From NCBI RefSeq assembly GCF_002532045.1, contig NZ_NWTG01000006.1, forward strand, positions 1-64,000: DNA of 64,000 bases, in the 5' to 3' direction. This document shows, one piece after another, positions 25,432-34,836 of the stretch. A program made the position numbers and the translations under genes. Source of the DNA: Bradyrhizobium sp. C9 (GTDB taxonomy: Bacteria > Pseudomonadota > Alphaproteobacteria > Rhizobiales > Xanthobacteraceae). The notes under the pieces were generated by a model. That model did no database searches. It saw only the letters and a program-made list of their open reading frames with translations, and had not been told where the DNA came from. The stretch's first letter is position 1, and every line of letters starts with the position of its first letter.

Positions 25432-26052
25432 ATGCAGATGCGCGAGAGCAGGAAGGAAGCGGTCAGCCGCCACAAGCGGGAGCTGATCCTCGATGCCGCG
25501 CGCAGCGTGTTCGCCGAAGAAGGGCTCGAGGGCGCGAGCCTGCGAGCGATCGCGACGCGGGCCGGCTACACCCCGGCGGCGCTGTATTTCCACTTCGATT
25601 CAAAGGAAGCGATCTATGCCGAGGTGCTGCGGCAATCGCTGGCTTCGCTCGGCGAAGCGGTCAGCGCGGCGGTCGCGACGACGCGCGGCGCCAAGCAGAG
25701 GCTGCACGCCGCCGGCATGGGCTTCTTCCGCTATTACGCGGATCACCCGCGCGACCTCGATCTCGGCTTCTATCTGTTCCGCGGCGGCATGAAGCCGGCC
25801 GGGCTCGGCCACGACCGCGACCACGAGCTGAACGCCGCGCTGGAAGCCGCGCTGCATCCGATCGCTGAAGCTGCCGAGGCGCTCGGCGCATCCAGGCCAA
25901 AGGCGAACACCGTGATGGTCGACTGCTTCGCGCACGCGACCGGCCTGCTGCTATTGCTGCACACCGGCCGCATCAGGATGTTCGGCGCCTCTGCGCCCGA
26001 TCTGATGGACGCCTATCTGCGCGACAGGATCGCGCAGCTCGCGAGGGAGTAA
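25432..26052 (+). CDS. TetR-family transcriptional regulator
   Basis: A 206-residue repressor with the TetR HTH at about residues 15-60 (AARSVFAEEGLEGASLRAIA, then YFHFDSKEAIYAEV) and an all-helical ligand domain after it. ATG codons at 25432 and 25438 are both possible. It is divergent from the AbfD-like flavoprotein gene, and the palindrome at 25378-25404 covers both promoters, so it probably represses that gene and itself. Its inducer is unknown. Confidence 0.88.
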   Translation: MQMRESRKEAVSRHKRELILDAARSVFAEEGLEGASLRAIATRAGYTPAALYFHFDSKEAIYAEVLRQSLASLGEAVSAAVATTRGAKQRLHAAGMGFFRYYADHPRDLDLGFYLFRGGMKPAGLGHDRDHELNAALEAALHPIAEAAEALGASRPKANTVMVDCFAHATGLLLLLHTGRIRMFGASAPDLMDAYLRDRIAQLARE

Positions 26053-26088
26053 GGCTACCTCACGTGAGGATGGCACCGGCGAAAGGGT

Positions 26089-26254
26089 TCCCTCCCCCCT
26101 TGTGGGGGAGGGTTAGGGAGAGGGGTGGCCACGCGGCGTGCTCTCTCAATCTACTCGAACGACGCGCGGCCGAAATTGCGATAGCGAGACTGCGATCAAC
26201 GATCTCGCCCGGGGCCACCCCTCACCCCACCCTCTCCCACAAGGGGAGAGGGAG
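26089..26254. repeat. Nested palindromic CT/GA-rich element
   Basis: Outer arms are CCCTCCCCCCTTGTGGGGGAGGG-like on the left and a related sequence on the right, with an inner GGGGTGGCC/GGCCACCCC pair. It fills most of the 261-base gap between the convergent TetR and SDR genes. It belongs to the same structural class as the elements at 10356, 30641, 43546 and 54393. No gene is seen in the gap. Confidence 0.65.
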
Positions 26255-26313
26255 CCTGACTAGTGTGCTCACCTCACATCGCAACGACTTGCGCGGTCAG
26301 TCTTTCCCACAAG

Positions 26314-27108
26314 TCACTTCCCCTGCGCTTCCCGCATCTTGGCCTGGATCTTGGCCATGCCGCCGATCCAGCGGTCATAGTTCTCGGTCTTCTTGCGCAT
26401 GTAACCGAGCACCTGCGGGTGCGGCAGGATCAGGAAGGTCTCCTGCTCGATGCCCTTGAGCGCATCCTGTGCGACCTGCTCCGCGGTGAGATCGCCGTCG
26501 CCGGATTGCGGGCCCTTCGGGATCGAGCGCAGCATGTTGGTGTCGACGCCCTGCGGGCAGAGGATCGAGACCTTGATGTTGTCGGCGCGGTGCGAGATCG
26601 CGAGGTTTTCGGCAAAGCCGACCGCGGCGTGCTTGGTGGTCGAATAGGCCGGGCTGCCGACCTGCGACAGCAGGCCCGCGGCCGAGATCGTGTTGAGGAA
26701 ATAGCCGCCGCCGCGCCCCTTCATGCGCGGCACAAGATGCCGGGCGGCATAGACATGCGCCATCACATGGATCGCCCAGCTCCGCGACCACGGCTCGTCC
26801 GAGGTGCCGCCGGCATTTTTCGACAGCGGGTCGAAGCCGCTGCCGATGCCGGCGTTGGAGCAGAACAGCGCGATCGGGCCGAACATGCGTTCGGTCTCGT
26901 CGATCACGTGCAGGATGTTCTTCTCCTGCCCGACATCGCATTTGAACGCGGCGCCGCCGACCGAGGCCGCGACCTTCTCGGCCGCCGCATGGTCGAGGTC
27001 GACCACCACGACCTTGGACGCGCCCGCGGCGTGGAACGCCTCGCACAGCGCCTTGCCGATGCCATTGCCACCGCCGGTGACCACCACGACTTTACCTGCC
27101 ACCTGCAT
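26314..27108 (-). CDS. Short-chain dehydrogenase/reductase
   Basis: A 264-residue classical SDR: NAD(P) motif TGGGNGIG at residues 11-18, SNAGIGSG strand, and active-site tyrosine and lysine in YSTTK. The acidic residue in VVVDLDH after the second strand favours NAD(H). The start at 27108 is chosen because GGAGG lies six bases upstream; the ATG at 27114 directly abuts GGAGG. The C-terminal helix is long and basic. Substrate unknown. It is a single gene, convergent with TetR. Confidence 0.85.
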   Translation of the reverse strand: MQVAGKVVVVTGGGNGIGKALCEAFHAAGASKVVVVDLDHAAAEKVAASVGGAAFKCDVGQEKNILHVIDETERMFGPIALFCSNAGIGSGFDPLSKNAGGTSDEPWSRSWAIHVMAHVYAARHLVPRMKGRGGGYFLNTISAAGLLSQVGSPAYSTTKHAAVGFAENLAISHRADNIKVSILCPQGVDTNMLRSIPKGPQSGDGDLTAEQVAQDALKGIEQETFLILPHPQVLGYMRKKTENYDRWIGGMAKIQAKMREAQGK

Positions 27109-27252
27109 GGCCATCCTCCCGATATCTTGATTTCAGCGCATGATCCGAAAGCCGGTCTCATGCTCGAGCGAAGAGCGACCATGATAGCGCATCTTTTGCC
27201 GATGCATGATGTTTTCGAGAGCCGGCCCGGCGCGTGACGCCGGCGGGGCCGC

Positions 27253-27948
27253 TCAACTCGCCAGCACGACGTCGAACACCGCCGTATAGTGACAGGCGGC
27301 CCCGAGCAGCACGAAGCAGTGCCAGATCGCGTTCTGGAAGCGCAGCCGCCGCCAGGAGTGGAAGATCACCCCGAAGCTGTAGAGGATACCGCCCGCCAGC
27401 ACGAAGCCGAGCGCCTTGGCCGGCAGCGCCTTGACCACGGCATCGTAGAGCATGATGCCGCTCCAGCCCATCGCAAGATAAAGCCCGACCGCGAGGCGGT
27501 CGAAGCGGCCGGGATAGCGCAGCTTCAGCCAGATTCCGACGATCGCAACGCACCACACGCCGATCAGCAGCGCGATCGCAAAATAACTGTCCCTCAGTTC
27601 CACGATGAACGGCGTGTAGGTCGCGGCGATCAACAGATAGATCGCGGAGTGATCGAAGCGCCGCAGCACCCATTTGGCGCGCGACACCGGCCAAAGATTG
27701 TAGGTCGCCGACAGCGTCAGCATCGCGAGCAGGCCCGCGACATAGACCGAGACCACGGCAATATCGAACGGGCCGGCATAGACCGCAGTCAGCACGATCA
27801 GCGCGGTGGCGGCAACCAGCCCGAAAGCGACGCCGACGAGATGAACGACGCCATCCGCGATCAGTTCGGCGCGGTCGTAGTTCCACAGCGCGGCGCCGGC
27901 CGCGTGGATCGAGTTCGAGGCAAGTTGCTTCAGGCGAAAGACCGTCAT
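27253..27948 (-). CDS. Hemolysin III-family membrane protein
   Basis: A 231-residue protein with seven hydrophobic helices and the conserved residues of the YqfA/hemolysin III (PAQR-related) family: HLVGVAFG, RRFDHSAIYLLIAATYTPF and the C-terminal HCFVLLGAACHY. These histidine and aspartate residues form a putative metal site in the PAQR superfamily. The ATG at 27948 follows GGAAAG; longer in-frame starts would add an unsupported leader. The true biochemical function of bacterial members is unsettled. Confidence 0.8.
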   Translation of the reverse strand: MTVFRLKQLASNSIHAAGAALWNYDRAELIADGVVHLVGVAFGLVAATALIVLTAVYAGPFDIAVVSVYVAGLLAMLTLSATYNLWPVSRAKWVLRRFDHSAIYLLIAATYTPFIVELRDSYFAIALLIGVWCVAIVGIWLKLRYPGRFDRLAVGLYLAMGWSGIMLYDAVVKALPAKALGFVLAGGILYSFGVIFHSWRRLRFQNAIWHCFVLLGAACHYTAVFDVVLAS

Positions 27949-28139
27949 GCAGGGCTTTCCTGTGGGCCGATGGACTATGGGTAACGCGGGTGGCGTGGCG
28001 CGTTCAATCCCCTTGGGTATTCCCCTCGCCTGCAAAGACGCCGGAAATGTGAAACTTGATTTTGGCCCGATAATCGCCACCTTGCGGGTGATCGCCCGCC
28101 TCTTTGGCTCCTCCTGCCGGATCTTTTCGTTAACCCTCC

Positions 28140-29603
28140 ATGCCCCCTCGCTTCTCTGATATCGTCGAGGAAGCGCGTCTCTCGGCGCGGGCGCTGCGCG
28201 ACTATAGCGAGGGCCTTTTCAAGCCGACGGTGCGGCTCGGCGTCACCGGCCTGTCGCGCGCCGGCAAGACCGTGTTCATCACCGCGCTGGTGCACGGCCT
28301 GACCCGTGGCGGCCGCTTCCCGGTGTTCGAGGCCTATAGCTCGGGGCGGATCGCGCGCGCCTATCTCGCCCCGCAGCCCGACGATGCGGTGCCGCGCTTT
28401 GCCTACGAGAATCATGTCCGAACCCTGATCGAGGAGCGGACCTGGCCGAGCTCGACCACCGACATCTCCGAGCTCCGGCTCGTGATCGAGTATCAGCGGC
28501 AAAATGGCGCGGACCGCAAGCTGACGCTCGACATCGTCGATTATCCCGGCGAGTGGCTGCTCGACCTGCCGCTACTGAACAAGAGCTACGAGCAATGGTC
28601 GGCGGAGAGCCTTGCGCTGTCGCGCGAGCCGCTGCGCGCAAAGCTCGCGGCGCCCTGGCACACCCATCTCGCAACGCTGAAGCCCGAGGCCAAAGAGGAC
28701 GAGCAGGCCGCGCGCGCCGAAGCAAGACTGTTCACCGATTATCTGCGCGCCTGCCGCGACGAGCGCTTCGCGATGAGCCTGTTGCCGCCCGGCCGCTTCC
28801 TGATGCCGGGCAATCTCGCCGATACGCCAGCGCTGACCTTTGCACCGCTCGACGTGCCGGTGGACGGCAGCGCGCCCGACGGCTCGCTGTGGGCGATGAT
28901 GCGGCGGCGTTACGAGGCCTACAAGGACGTCGTGGTGCGGCCGTTCTTCCGCGATCACTTCGCGCGGCTCGATCGCCAGATCGTGCTGGCCGACGCGCTC
29001 GCCGCATTCAACGCCGGCCCCGAGGCGCTGCACGATCTCGAAGCGGCGCTGGCAGGCATCCTCGATTGCTTCCGGATCGGCCGCGGCACGATCCTGAGTT
29101 CGCTGTTCCGGCCGCGCATCGACCGCATCCTGTTCGCGGCGACCAAGGCCGACCATCTGCATCATCAGAGCCACGACCGGCTGGAAGCCGTGCTGCGGCG
29201 GATCGTGGCCAAAGCCGCCGAGCGCGCCGAATATGCCGGCGCCGCCATCGACGTCGTGGCACTTGCCGCGGTGCGCGCCACGCGCGAGGCGCAGGTCGCA
29301 CGCGGCCGCGACCGGCTGCCCTCGATCCTCGGCACGCCGGCGGCGGGCGAGGTCGCCAACGGCGGGACATTGGACGGCGAGACCGAGGTCGCGACCTTTC
29401 CGGGCGACCTGCCCGACAATCCGGAGGAGCTGTTCAACGGCGGATTCCGCGGCCTCTCGAGCGCCGGCGCCGAGGCCGCCGATTATCGCTTCCTGCGCTT
29501 CCGGCCGCCGAAACTGGAACGAAACGGCGATGCGGAGCCGGCGCTGCCTCACATCCGCCTTGACCGCGCCCTCCAGTTCCTGATCGGAGACAAACTGCAA
29601 TGA
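28140..29603 (+). CDS. ycjX: YcjX-family P-loop protein
   Basis: A 487-residue stress-related putative GTPase of the DUF463 family. The P-loop is GLSRAGKT at residues 37-44, and DIVDYPGEWLLDLPLL supplies the downstream conserved block. The last four bases (ATGA) overlap the start of the YcjF gene, so the pair is translationally coupled, as in other proteobacteria where the two genes are neighbours. It probably acts at the inner membrane with YcjF. Nucleotide preference is not visible from sequence. Confidence 0.86.
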   Translation: MPPRFSDIVEEARLSARALRDYSEGLFKPTVRLGVTGLSRAGKTVFITALVHGLTRGGRFPVFEAYSSGRIARAYLAPQPDDAVPRFAYENHVRTLIEERTWPSSTTDISELRLVIEYQRQNGADRKLTLDIVDYPGEWLLDLPLLNKSYEQWSAESLALSREPLRAKLAAPWHTHLATLKPEAKEDEQAARAEARLFTDYLRACRDERFAMSLLPPGRFLMPGNLADTPALTFAPLDVPVDGSAPDGSLWAMMRRRYEAYKDVVVRPFFRDHFARLDRQIVLADALAAFNAGPEALHDLEAALAGILDCFRIGRGTILSSLFRPRIDRILFAATKADHLHHQSHDRLEAVLRRIVAKAAERAEYAGAAIDVVALAAVRATREAQVARGRDRLPSILGTPAAGEVANGGTLDGETEVATFPGDLPDNPEELFNGGFRGLSSAGAEAADYRFLRFRPPKLERNGDAEPALPHIRLDRALQFLIGDKLQ

Positions 29604-30631
29604 ACGAGAAGACGCCCCCGCGGCGGCCGGCGACGTTCAAGCTCGATGATCCCGGCGTGGTCGTGATGGATCCGGACGACAGCGGCCGCCTCAGCCGCGG
29701 CACGATCCAGATCGTGCCCGAGGCCGAGCCCGCGCAGCTGCCGGTGCCAACAGATACGCCGCTGCTGCCGATACGCCGCGGCTTCCGCTGGGGCACGCTG
29801 TTCTGGAGCGCGGTCGCGGGCCTCGTGGTGCTCGGCACCGGGCTTGGCGTCCTCAACCTGGTCGAGGATCTGTTCGCGCGCAATGAAGGTCTCGGTGTCC
29901 TCGGACTGGGGCTCGCCGTCATCGCCACGGTGGCGCTGGCCGTTGTGACCACGCGCGAGCTGGTCGGCCTGGCGCGGCTGGCGACCATCGAGAAGCTGCA
30001 TCTGCGCGCCGCCGAAGTGCTGATCAGCGACGACCGCGCCGCGAGCCGGGCGATCGTCGTCGACCTGCTCAAGCTCGCGCACCAGACCCCGCAGCTTGCC
30101 CGCGCCCGCAGCGCGCTGCAGAGCCACACCGACGACATCATCGACGGCGCCGACATGATCCGCCTCGCCGAGCGCGAACTGATGACGCCGCTCGACGAGG
30201 AGGCGCGGCGGCTGGTGTCGACGGCCGCGCAGCGCGTCTCGGTCGTCACCGCGGTCAGCCCGCGCGCCATGATCGACGTGCTGTTCGTGTTCGTGGCGAG
30301 CTTGCGGATGATCCGTCAGCTGGCGCGGCTCTATGGCGGGCGGCCCGGCGCGCTCGGCATGATCCGCCTGCTGCGCCATGTGATCGCGCATCTGGCGATC
30401 ACCGGCGGCATGGCGGCGAGCGACAGCCTGATCCAGCAGATGCTCGGCCACGGCATCGCGGCAAAACTCTCGCAACGGCTCGGCGAAGGCATGCTCAACG
30501 GCCTGCTGACGGCCCGCCTCGGCCTCGCCGCAATCGACGTCACCCGCCCGCTCCCCTTCAACGCTTTGCCGCGCCCGGCGCTGACCGATCTGGCGAAAGA
30601 CCTGATCCGCAAGCGCGAGGAGGAGGAATGA
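29600..30631 (+). CDS. ycjF: YcjF-family (TIGR01620/DUF697) membrane protein
   Basis: A 343-residue protein with two close membrane segments at about residues 65-85 and 95-115, then the DUF697-like helical domain (VVTAVSPRAMIDVLFVF, GGMAASDSLIQQMLGHG). The ATGA overlap with ycjX shows coupling. YcjF likely anchors the YcjX P-loop protein to the inner membrane. The downstream gap contains a palindromic element. Confidence 0.83.
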   Translation: MNEKTPPRRPATFKLDDPGVVVMDPDDSGRLSRGTIQIVPEAEPAQLPVPTDTPLLPIRRGFRWGTLFWSAVAGLVVLGTGLGVLNLVEDLFARNEGLGVLGLGLAVIATVALAVVTTRELVGLARLATIEKLHLRAAEVLISDDRAASRAIVVDLLKLAHQTPQLARARSALQSHTDDIIDGADMIRLAERELMTPLDEEARRLVSTAAQRVSVVTAVSPRAMIDVLFVFVASLRMIRQLARLYGGRPGALGMIRLLRHVIAHLAITGGMAASDSLIQQMLGHGIAAKLSQRLGEGMLNGLLTARLGLAAIDVTRPLPFNALPRPALTDLAKDLIRKREEEE

Positions 30632-30640
30632 CGGTCTTCG

Positions 30641-30782
30641 CCTCGCCCCGCTTGCGGGGAGAGGCCTGATCGCATCGCCAGATGCGATCAGGGTGAGGGG
30701 GAGCCTCCGCGCGTCCGTCTCTCACCGTCCCAGCGGAGACTCCCCCTCATCCCGACCTTCTCCCCGCGAGCGGGGAGAAGGA
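30641..30782. repeat. Nested palindromic CT/GA-rich element overlapping a gene end
   Basis: Outer arms CCTCGCCCCGCTTGCGGGGA (left) and CCCCGCGAGCGGGGAGAAGG (right) flank a perfect 12-bp hairpin, CCTGATCGCATC-GCCA-GATGCGATCAGG (30665-30692). The right part encodes the last residues and stop of the minus-strand glycosyltransferase gene. It lies between that gene and ycjF, which converge. Confidence 0.7.
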
Positions 30783-32366
30783 GCAGGCCAGCACACGCCA
30801 GCGGAAGAATGTGGTGTCCGGCGGCGGCGACAGATCAGGGGTCCAGCCGCTGATCTTCTCCAGCGAGTAGGTATCCATCACCATGCCGCGCCAGCTTCGC
30901 GTCACGCGCTCCAGCGGCTGGCGCACCGCTGATGTCTCGCTCCATAGCGGCAGATTGTTCTCGGGCTCGCGCCCGACATAGATGCCGACGTGATCGCGGA
31001 TCTTGCTCATGCCGGGATCGGCAAAGCCCTGGAAGCGGCCGCGCTCGTTGATCTCGATGACCGGCACCCGCCCGCGCAGCATCCAGCGCAGCATCGCATA
31101 GGTGCGGTAATCCGTGGTCGCGACCCAGGTCGCGCCGGTCGCCTGCACTTGCACCAGGGTATGCGCAGCCACCACGTCGTAGCCCGATTCAGTGCCGATC
31201 GGATCGGTGCGGCCGATCAGATTCCACGGCACGAACATGTAATAGAGGAAGACGCAGACGACAAAGACGATGCCCGACGTGATCGCAGTCCGCGCCCAGG
31301 ACACGGTCGATTTGATAAGCCCGAGCGACCAGCCCTCGAACGGCATCTTCGTGACATTGATGGCAACCGCCGCAAAGCCGGCCGGCCACAGGAACATCGG
31401 CCAGGTGTCGCCGACCCGCAAGGTCAGCGACTTCCAGAGGAAATAGACAAACGGCACCAGCACCGATGTTGCGAGCAGGATCGCGACCGGCTCGCGCCTG
31501 ACATAGCCGCGCCATGCCGTCAGCACTGTGCCGAACAGCGTCACCGGCAGCAGCACGAAGCCGACCAGGCCGAACTGCATGCCGATGAACTCGCCGAGCG
31601 TGCGGAACGTGAGATCGCGTTCGACGGTGGCGCGCACCGCCTGGAAGCGGAACGAGGCCCAGTCATGCTCGGCGTTCCAGATCAGCACCGGCGAGAACAC
31701 GGCAATCGCGATCAGCGCGGCAAGGTAGGGATACGGGCTGCGCAGCCAGCGCCAGCGCCAGTCCGGCACCAGCGCGAAGGCGAGCACCGCCGGCGCGAAC
31801 ATGATCGCGGTGAATTTCGACAGCAACGACAGCCCGGCAAACAGCCCCGCGGCGAGCCACCAGCGCCCGTCATTGCTCTGCGCGAGCCGCACCAGCGACC
31901 ACAGCATCGCCACCGAAAACGGGATCAGCGCGGTGTCAGGCGCGACCTTGGCCATTAACAATCCGTAATACAGCGCTGCCTCCGGCAGCAGCAGCGCGAG
32001 CATCACGGCGCGGAGGTTGTTCGATGTCACGCGGCGGACGATGTCCGCGAGCAGCAGCTGGGTCGCCAGCATCGCCACGATGCCGCCGAGGCGGACGCCG
32101 AGATTGGTGTCGCCGAGAACAGCTGTGCCAAAACGGATGAACCAGGCGACCATCGGCGGATGGTCGAGGAACGACAGCACGTTTTCCTTCGACCAGGTCC
32201 AGTAATAAGCCTCGTCGGTGCGCAGTTCGAGCGCATGGGCATAGACCAGCCGCATCGCGGTCATGGCGACGATCACTGCGATGACGCCACGCCAATCCGG
32301 CGCGCGCGAACGGGCCGGCTTGACGCTGATGTTATCGGCTCCGGATTGGGCTGGGGCTGTCGTCAC
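30747..32366 (-). CDS. Glycosyltransferase family 39-type membrane protein
   Basis: A 539-residue polytopic protein of the ArnT/PMT class. The catalytic acidic pair sits in ELRTDEAYYWTW on the first periplasmic loop, followed by about ten or more hydrophobic helices and a C-terminal soluble region. These enzymes move a sugar from a polyprenyl-phosphate donor to lipid or protein. The start is a GTG with weak ribosome binding. The last dozen codons (FSPLAGRRSG) lie inside a repeat element, so the natural C-terminus has been replaced or extended. Confidence 0.8.
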   Translation of the reverse strand: MTTAPAQSGADNISVKPARSRAPDWRGVIAVIVAMTAMRLVYAHALELRTDEAYYWTWSKENVLSFLDHPPMVAWFIRFGTAVLGDTNLGVRLGGIVAMLATQLLLADIVRRVTSNNLRAVMLALLLPEAALYYGLLMAKVAPDTALIPFSVAMLWSLVRLAQSNDGRWWLAAGLFAGLSLLSKFTAIMFAPAVLAFALVPDWRWRWLRSPYPYLAALIAIAVFSPVLIWNAEHDWASFRFQAVRATVERDLTFRTLGEFIGMQFGLVGFVLLPVTLFGTVLTAWRGYVRREPVAILLATSVLVPFVYFLWKSLTLRVGDTWPMFLWPAGFAAVAINVTKMPFEGWSLGLIKSTVSWARTAITSGIVFVVCVFLYYMFVPWNLIGRTDPIGTESGYDVVAAHTLVQVQATGATWVATTDYRTYAMLRWMLRGRVPVIEINERGRFQGFADPGMSKIRDHVGIYVGREPENNLPLWSETSAVRQPLERVTRSWRGMVMDTYSLEKISGWTPDLSPPPDTTFFRWRVLACSFSPLAGRRSG

Positions 32367-32481
32367 GGCGCTTTTTGTTCGACTCTTAACGGAGTGTCAA
32401 CGTGCTGCAGTGCCCGCTACCGCGGCTTGTCCGGACCTGCGGTGGTGTTCAGCGCGGGAATTAAGCACTAGAATTGCCGAT

Positions 32482-34227
32482 ATGAATCACATGGCCTCCC
32501 CCTCGCGCGAACATTTGCAGGACATGGCCCGCGGCATCGGCCAGCGGCAGGTTCGCCTGGTCACGGGGGCGATCATGTTCGCCTACCTGATCAGCCATTT
32601 CCTCAACCACGCGCTTGGCAATATCTCGACCGAGGCGATGGCGATCGGAGTGCATTACCACACCGAGTTCTGGCAGTTCCTGCCGGTCGCGATCGTGTTC
32701 TATTCTGCGTGCCTGGTGCATACCGGCCTCGGCATCTGGGCGCTGTATCAGCGCCGCGAGTTCCACTGGAAGGCGATCGAGCCGCTGCAGCTGACGCTCG
32801 GCCTCAGCATTCCGATGCTGATCGTCGCGCACGTCGTCGGCGTGCGGCTCGGCCAGACCCTGTACGGGCACGAAAAGCTCTACCCGCAGGAGCTGTACAC
32901 CTTCTTCATCGCATCGCCGAACCGGCTCTGGACAATGCTGGCGGTGCTGGTGATCGCCTGGGTTCATGGCTGCATCGGCCTGTATTTCTGGCTGCGGCTG
33001 CGGGCATTCTTTACGCGCGCCGCACCGTTCCTGCTCGCGACGGCCGTGCTGATCCCGACGCTGGCGATACTCGGCATCTACCAGGCCGGCCGCGCCACCA
33101 TCGCCGACTATCAGGATCCCGACTGGCGGCGCGAGGAGCTCTCGGTGCAGAAGCTCGGGACGGCGGCCCAAGGCACCACGCTCGAGAGGATCACCGATGA
33201 CCTGACGATCGGCTATCTCGGCCTGCTCGGCCTCGTGCTGCTCGCGCGCGGCGCGCGTGCCCTGCTGGAACGCCGCGGCGGCATGATCGCGCTGTCTTAC
33301 GGCAACGGCCGCACGCTGCGGGTGCCGAAGGGATTGACCGTGCTGGAAGCGAGCCTGCGCTACAACGTTCCGCATGCCAGCGTCTGCGGCGGCCGTGCGC
33401 GCTGCTCGACCTGCCGCATCCGGATCATCGGCGATCACGCCCAACTGCCCGAGCCCTCGCCGCGCGAGGCGTTCGTGCTGCACCGGGTCGGCACCGACGA
33501 TCCGTCGATCCGGCTGGCCTGCCAGCTGCGGCCGACCGGCGACCTGACGTTCTTCCAGCTGTTCCTGCCGCACACGATGTCGGCCAATGCGCACGCCGGC
33601 AATCCGACGCGGGTTGGCCAGGAGCGCTACCTCGTCAGCATGTTCGTCGACATGCGTGGCTCGACACAGCTTGCCGAGAAGCGACTGCCGTTCGACACCG
33701 TGTTCATCGTCAACCGCTTTCTCGGTGCGGTGTCGCAGGCGGTGCTGGAAGCCGGCGGCCGGCCCAACCAGTTCATCGGCGACGGTATGCTGGCGCTGTT
33801 CGGGCTCAGCACCGACCGGCAGGTGGCCTGCCGCCAGGCGCTGCGCGCCGCAGCGCTGATCGCAGCCAATATCGACGAGCTGAACCAGTTTCTCAGCCAC
33901 GATCTGCGCGAGCCGATCCGCTTCGGCATCGGCATCCATGGCGGCGAGGTGATCGTCGGCGACATCGGCTATCGCGACCACATGGTGTTCACCGCGCTCG
34001 GCGACGCCGTCAACGTCGCCGCGCGGCTGCAGGACATGACGAAAGCGCTGGCCTGCGAAGCTGTCATCTCCGACGAGGTGCGTGCCACCGCGGGGCTCGC
34101 CGACGATGCCCTGCCCGCGCAGGAGGTCGCGATCCGCGGCCGCAACGAGCCGATGACCGTGCGCACCGTCGAGGCGACGCGCGTGCTGTCCGCGCTGGTC
34201 GACGACCGGCGTGCCGTCGCCGCCTGA
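32482..34227 (+). CDS. Membrane-anchored class III nucleotide cyclase with 2Fe-2S domain
   Basis: A 581-residue three-part protein. Residues 22-257 form six membrane helices with histidines (H39, H43, H80, H117, H162) placed as in succinate-dehydrogenase cytochrome b anchors. Residues 270-362 are a plant-type ferredoxin domain with Cys302, Cys308, Cys311 and Cys347. Residues 383-560 are a class III cyclase with metal aspartates Asp390 (FVDMRGST) and Asp434 (GDGMLALF) and transition-state residues in DAVNVAARL. This resembles CyaC of Sinorhizobium meliloti, whose anchor binds heme and responds to quinones. The usual adenine-binding lysine is Gln430, so ATP specificity is uncertain. A downstream ATG at 32491 is also possible. 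Confidence 0.85.
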   Translation: MNHMASPSREHLQDMARGIGQRQVRLVTGAIMFAYLISHFLNHALGNISTEAMAIGVHYHTEFWQFLPVAIVFYSACLVHTGLGIWALYQRREFHWKAIEPLQLTLGLSIPMLIVAHVVGVRLGQTLYGHEKLYPQELYTFFIASPNRLWTMLAVLVIAWVHGCIGLYFWLRLRAFFTRAAPFLLATAVLIPTLAILGIYQAGRATIADYQDPDWRREELSVQKLGTAAQGTTLERITDDLTIGYLGLLGLVLLARGARALLERRGGMIALSYGNGRTLRVPKGLTVLEASLRYNVPHASVCGGRARCSTCRIRIIGDHAQLPEPSPREAFVLHRVGTDDPSIRLACQLRPTGDLTFFQLFLPHTMSANAHAGNPTRVGQERYLVSMFVDMRGSTQLAEKRLPFDTVFIVNRFLGAVSQAVLEAGGRPNQFIGDGMLALFGLSTDRQVACRQALRAAALIAANIDELNQFLSHDLREPIRFGIGIHGGEVIVGDIGYRDHMVFTALGDAVNVAARLQDMTKALACEAVISDEVRATAGLADDALPAQEVAIRGRNEPMTVRTVEATRVLSALVDDRRAVAA

Positions 34228-34390
34228 CCGGTTCATCTCCTCCTTCACCGAATGTGACCTGCCGCACATCCGAAGCTCCGTTCAGCAGAGATGCTCGAAC
34301 GTGTCCGGTGCCGGATGCGACTGACTGGCGATGGGTAACACCAGCAACCGCGCCGCGACACAGTTCAACGCGCATCTGAAGGAGACGACC

Positions 34391-34618
34391 ATGCTTCGCA
34401 AAGTCACGTTCGCTCTCGCGACTGCCGCAACGCTTGCTGCCGCCGCGCTGGCGCCGACCTCGGCTTCGGCCAAGCCGTTCTTCTGGCATCCGTACCACCA
34501 TCACTTCTGGGGCGGCCCCGGCATCTCCGTCGGCTTCGTCGACTCCGGCTGCTACGTCACCCGCCTGGTGATGACGCCCTACGGCTATCGCTATCGCACC
34601 GTGAACGTCTGCTACTGA
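34391..34618 (+). CDS. Small periplasmic His- and aromatic-rich protein
   Basis: A 75-residue protein with a signal peptide cleaved near ASA-KPF and a 48-residue mature part with WHPYHHHFWGG and two cysteines near the end (SGCYVT and VNVCY) that could form a disulfide. GAAGGAG precedes the ATG. A strong terminator follows 24 bases after the stop, so it is its own transcription unit. Similar tiny secreted proteins are common in Bradyrhizobium; no function is known. Confidence 0.68.
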   Translation: MLRKVTFALATAATLAAAALAPTSASAKPFFWHPYHHHFWGGPGISVGFVDSGCYVTRLVMTPYGYRYRTVNVCY

Positions 34619-34642
34619 TCGAACCTTCGTCTTGATGGAAAT

Positions 34643-34676
34643 GCCCCGGTCGCCGCATGCGACCGGGGCTTTCGTT
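34643..34676 (+). terminator. Rho-independent terminator
   Basis: A perfect 11-bp stem GCCCCGGTCGC / GCGACCGGGGC with loop CGCAT, followed by a short T-rich tail (TTTCGTT). It ends the small periplasmic protein gene. Confidence 0.8.
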
Positions 34677-34836
34677 GTTGCGACGCAGCGGCGGTGGACG
34701 ATGCGAAAGCTCAATTGACTTGCAGTTGCCCGATGCGACATTTGTCGCCGCGCGCATTCCATGATGCGAACGCGCGCAATGCAGAGTGAGCCTGGTGATG
34801 ACCAGTTCACGACAGAACAGCTTCGGAGGAAGCGGA

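Noticed and set aside
26089-26254. Possible CRISPR or IS remnant in CT/GA-rich DNA
   Set aside because: There are no evenly spaced repeats and no transposase; the structure is a nested palindrome like four others in the window.
28140-30631. Novel GTPase-membrane pair
   Set aside because: It is the known YcjX/YcjF pair, widespread in proteobacteria.
32461-34269. 602-codon minus-strand frame opposite the cyclase
   Set aside because: The plus frame has complete ferredoxin and cyclase motifs; the antisense product is Arg/Gln/His-rich with no domain.
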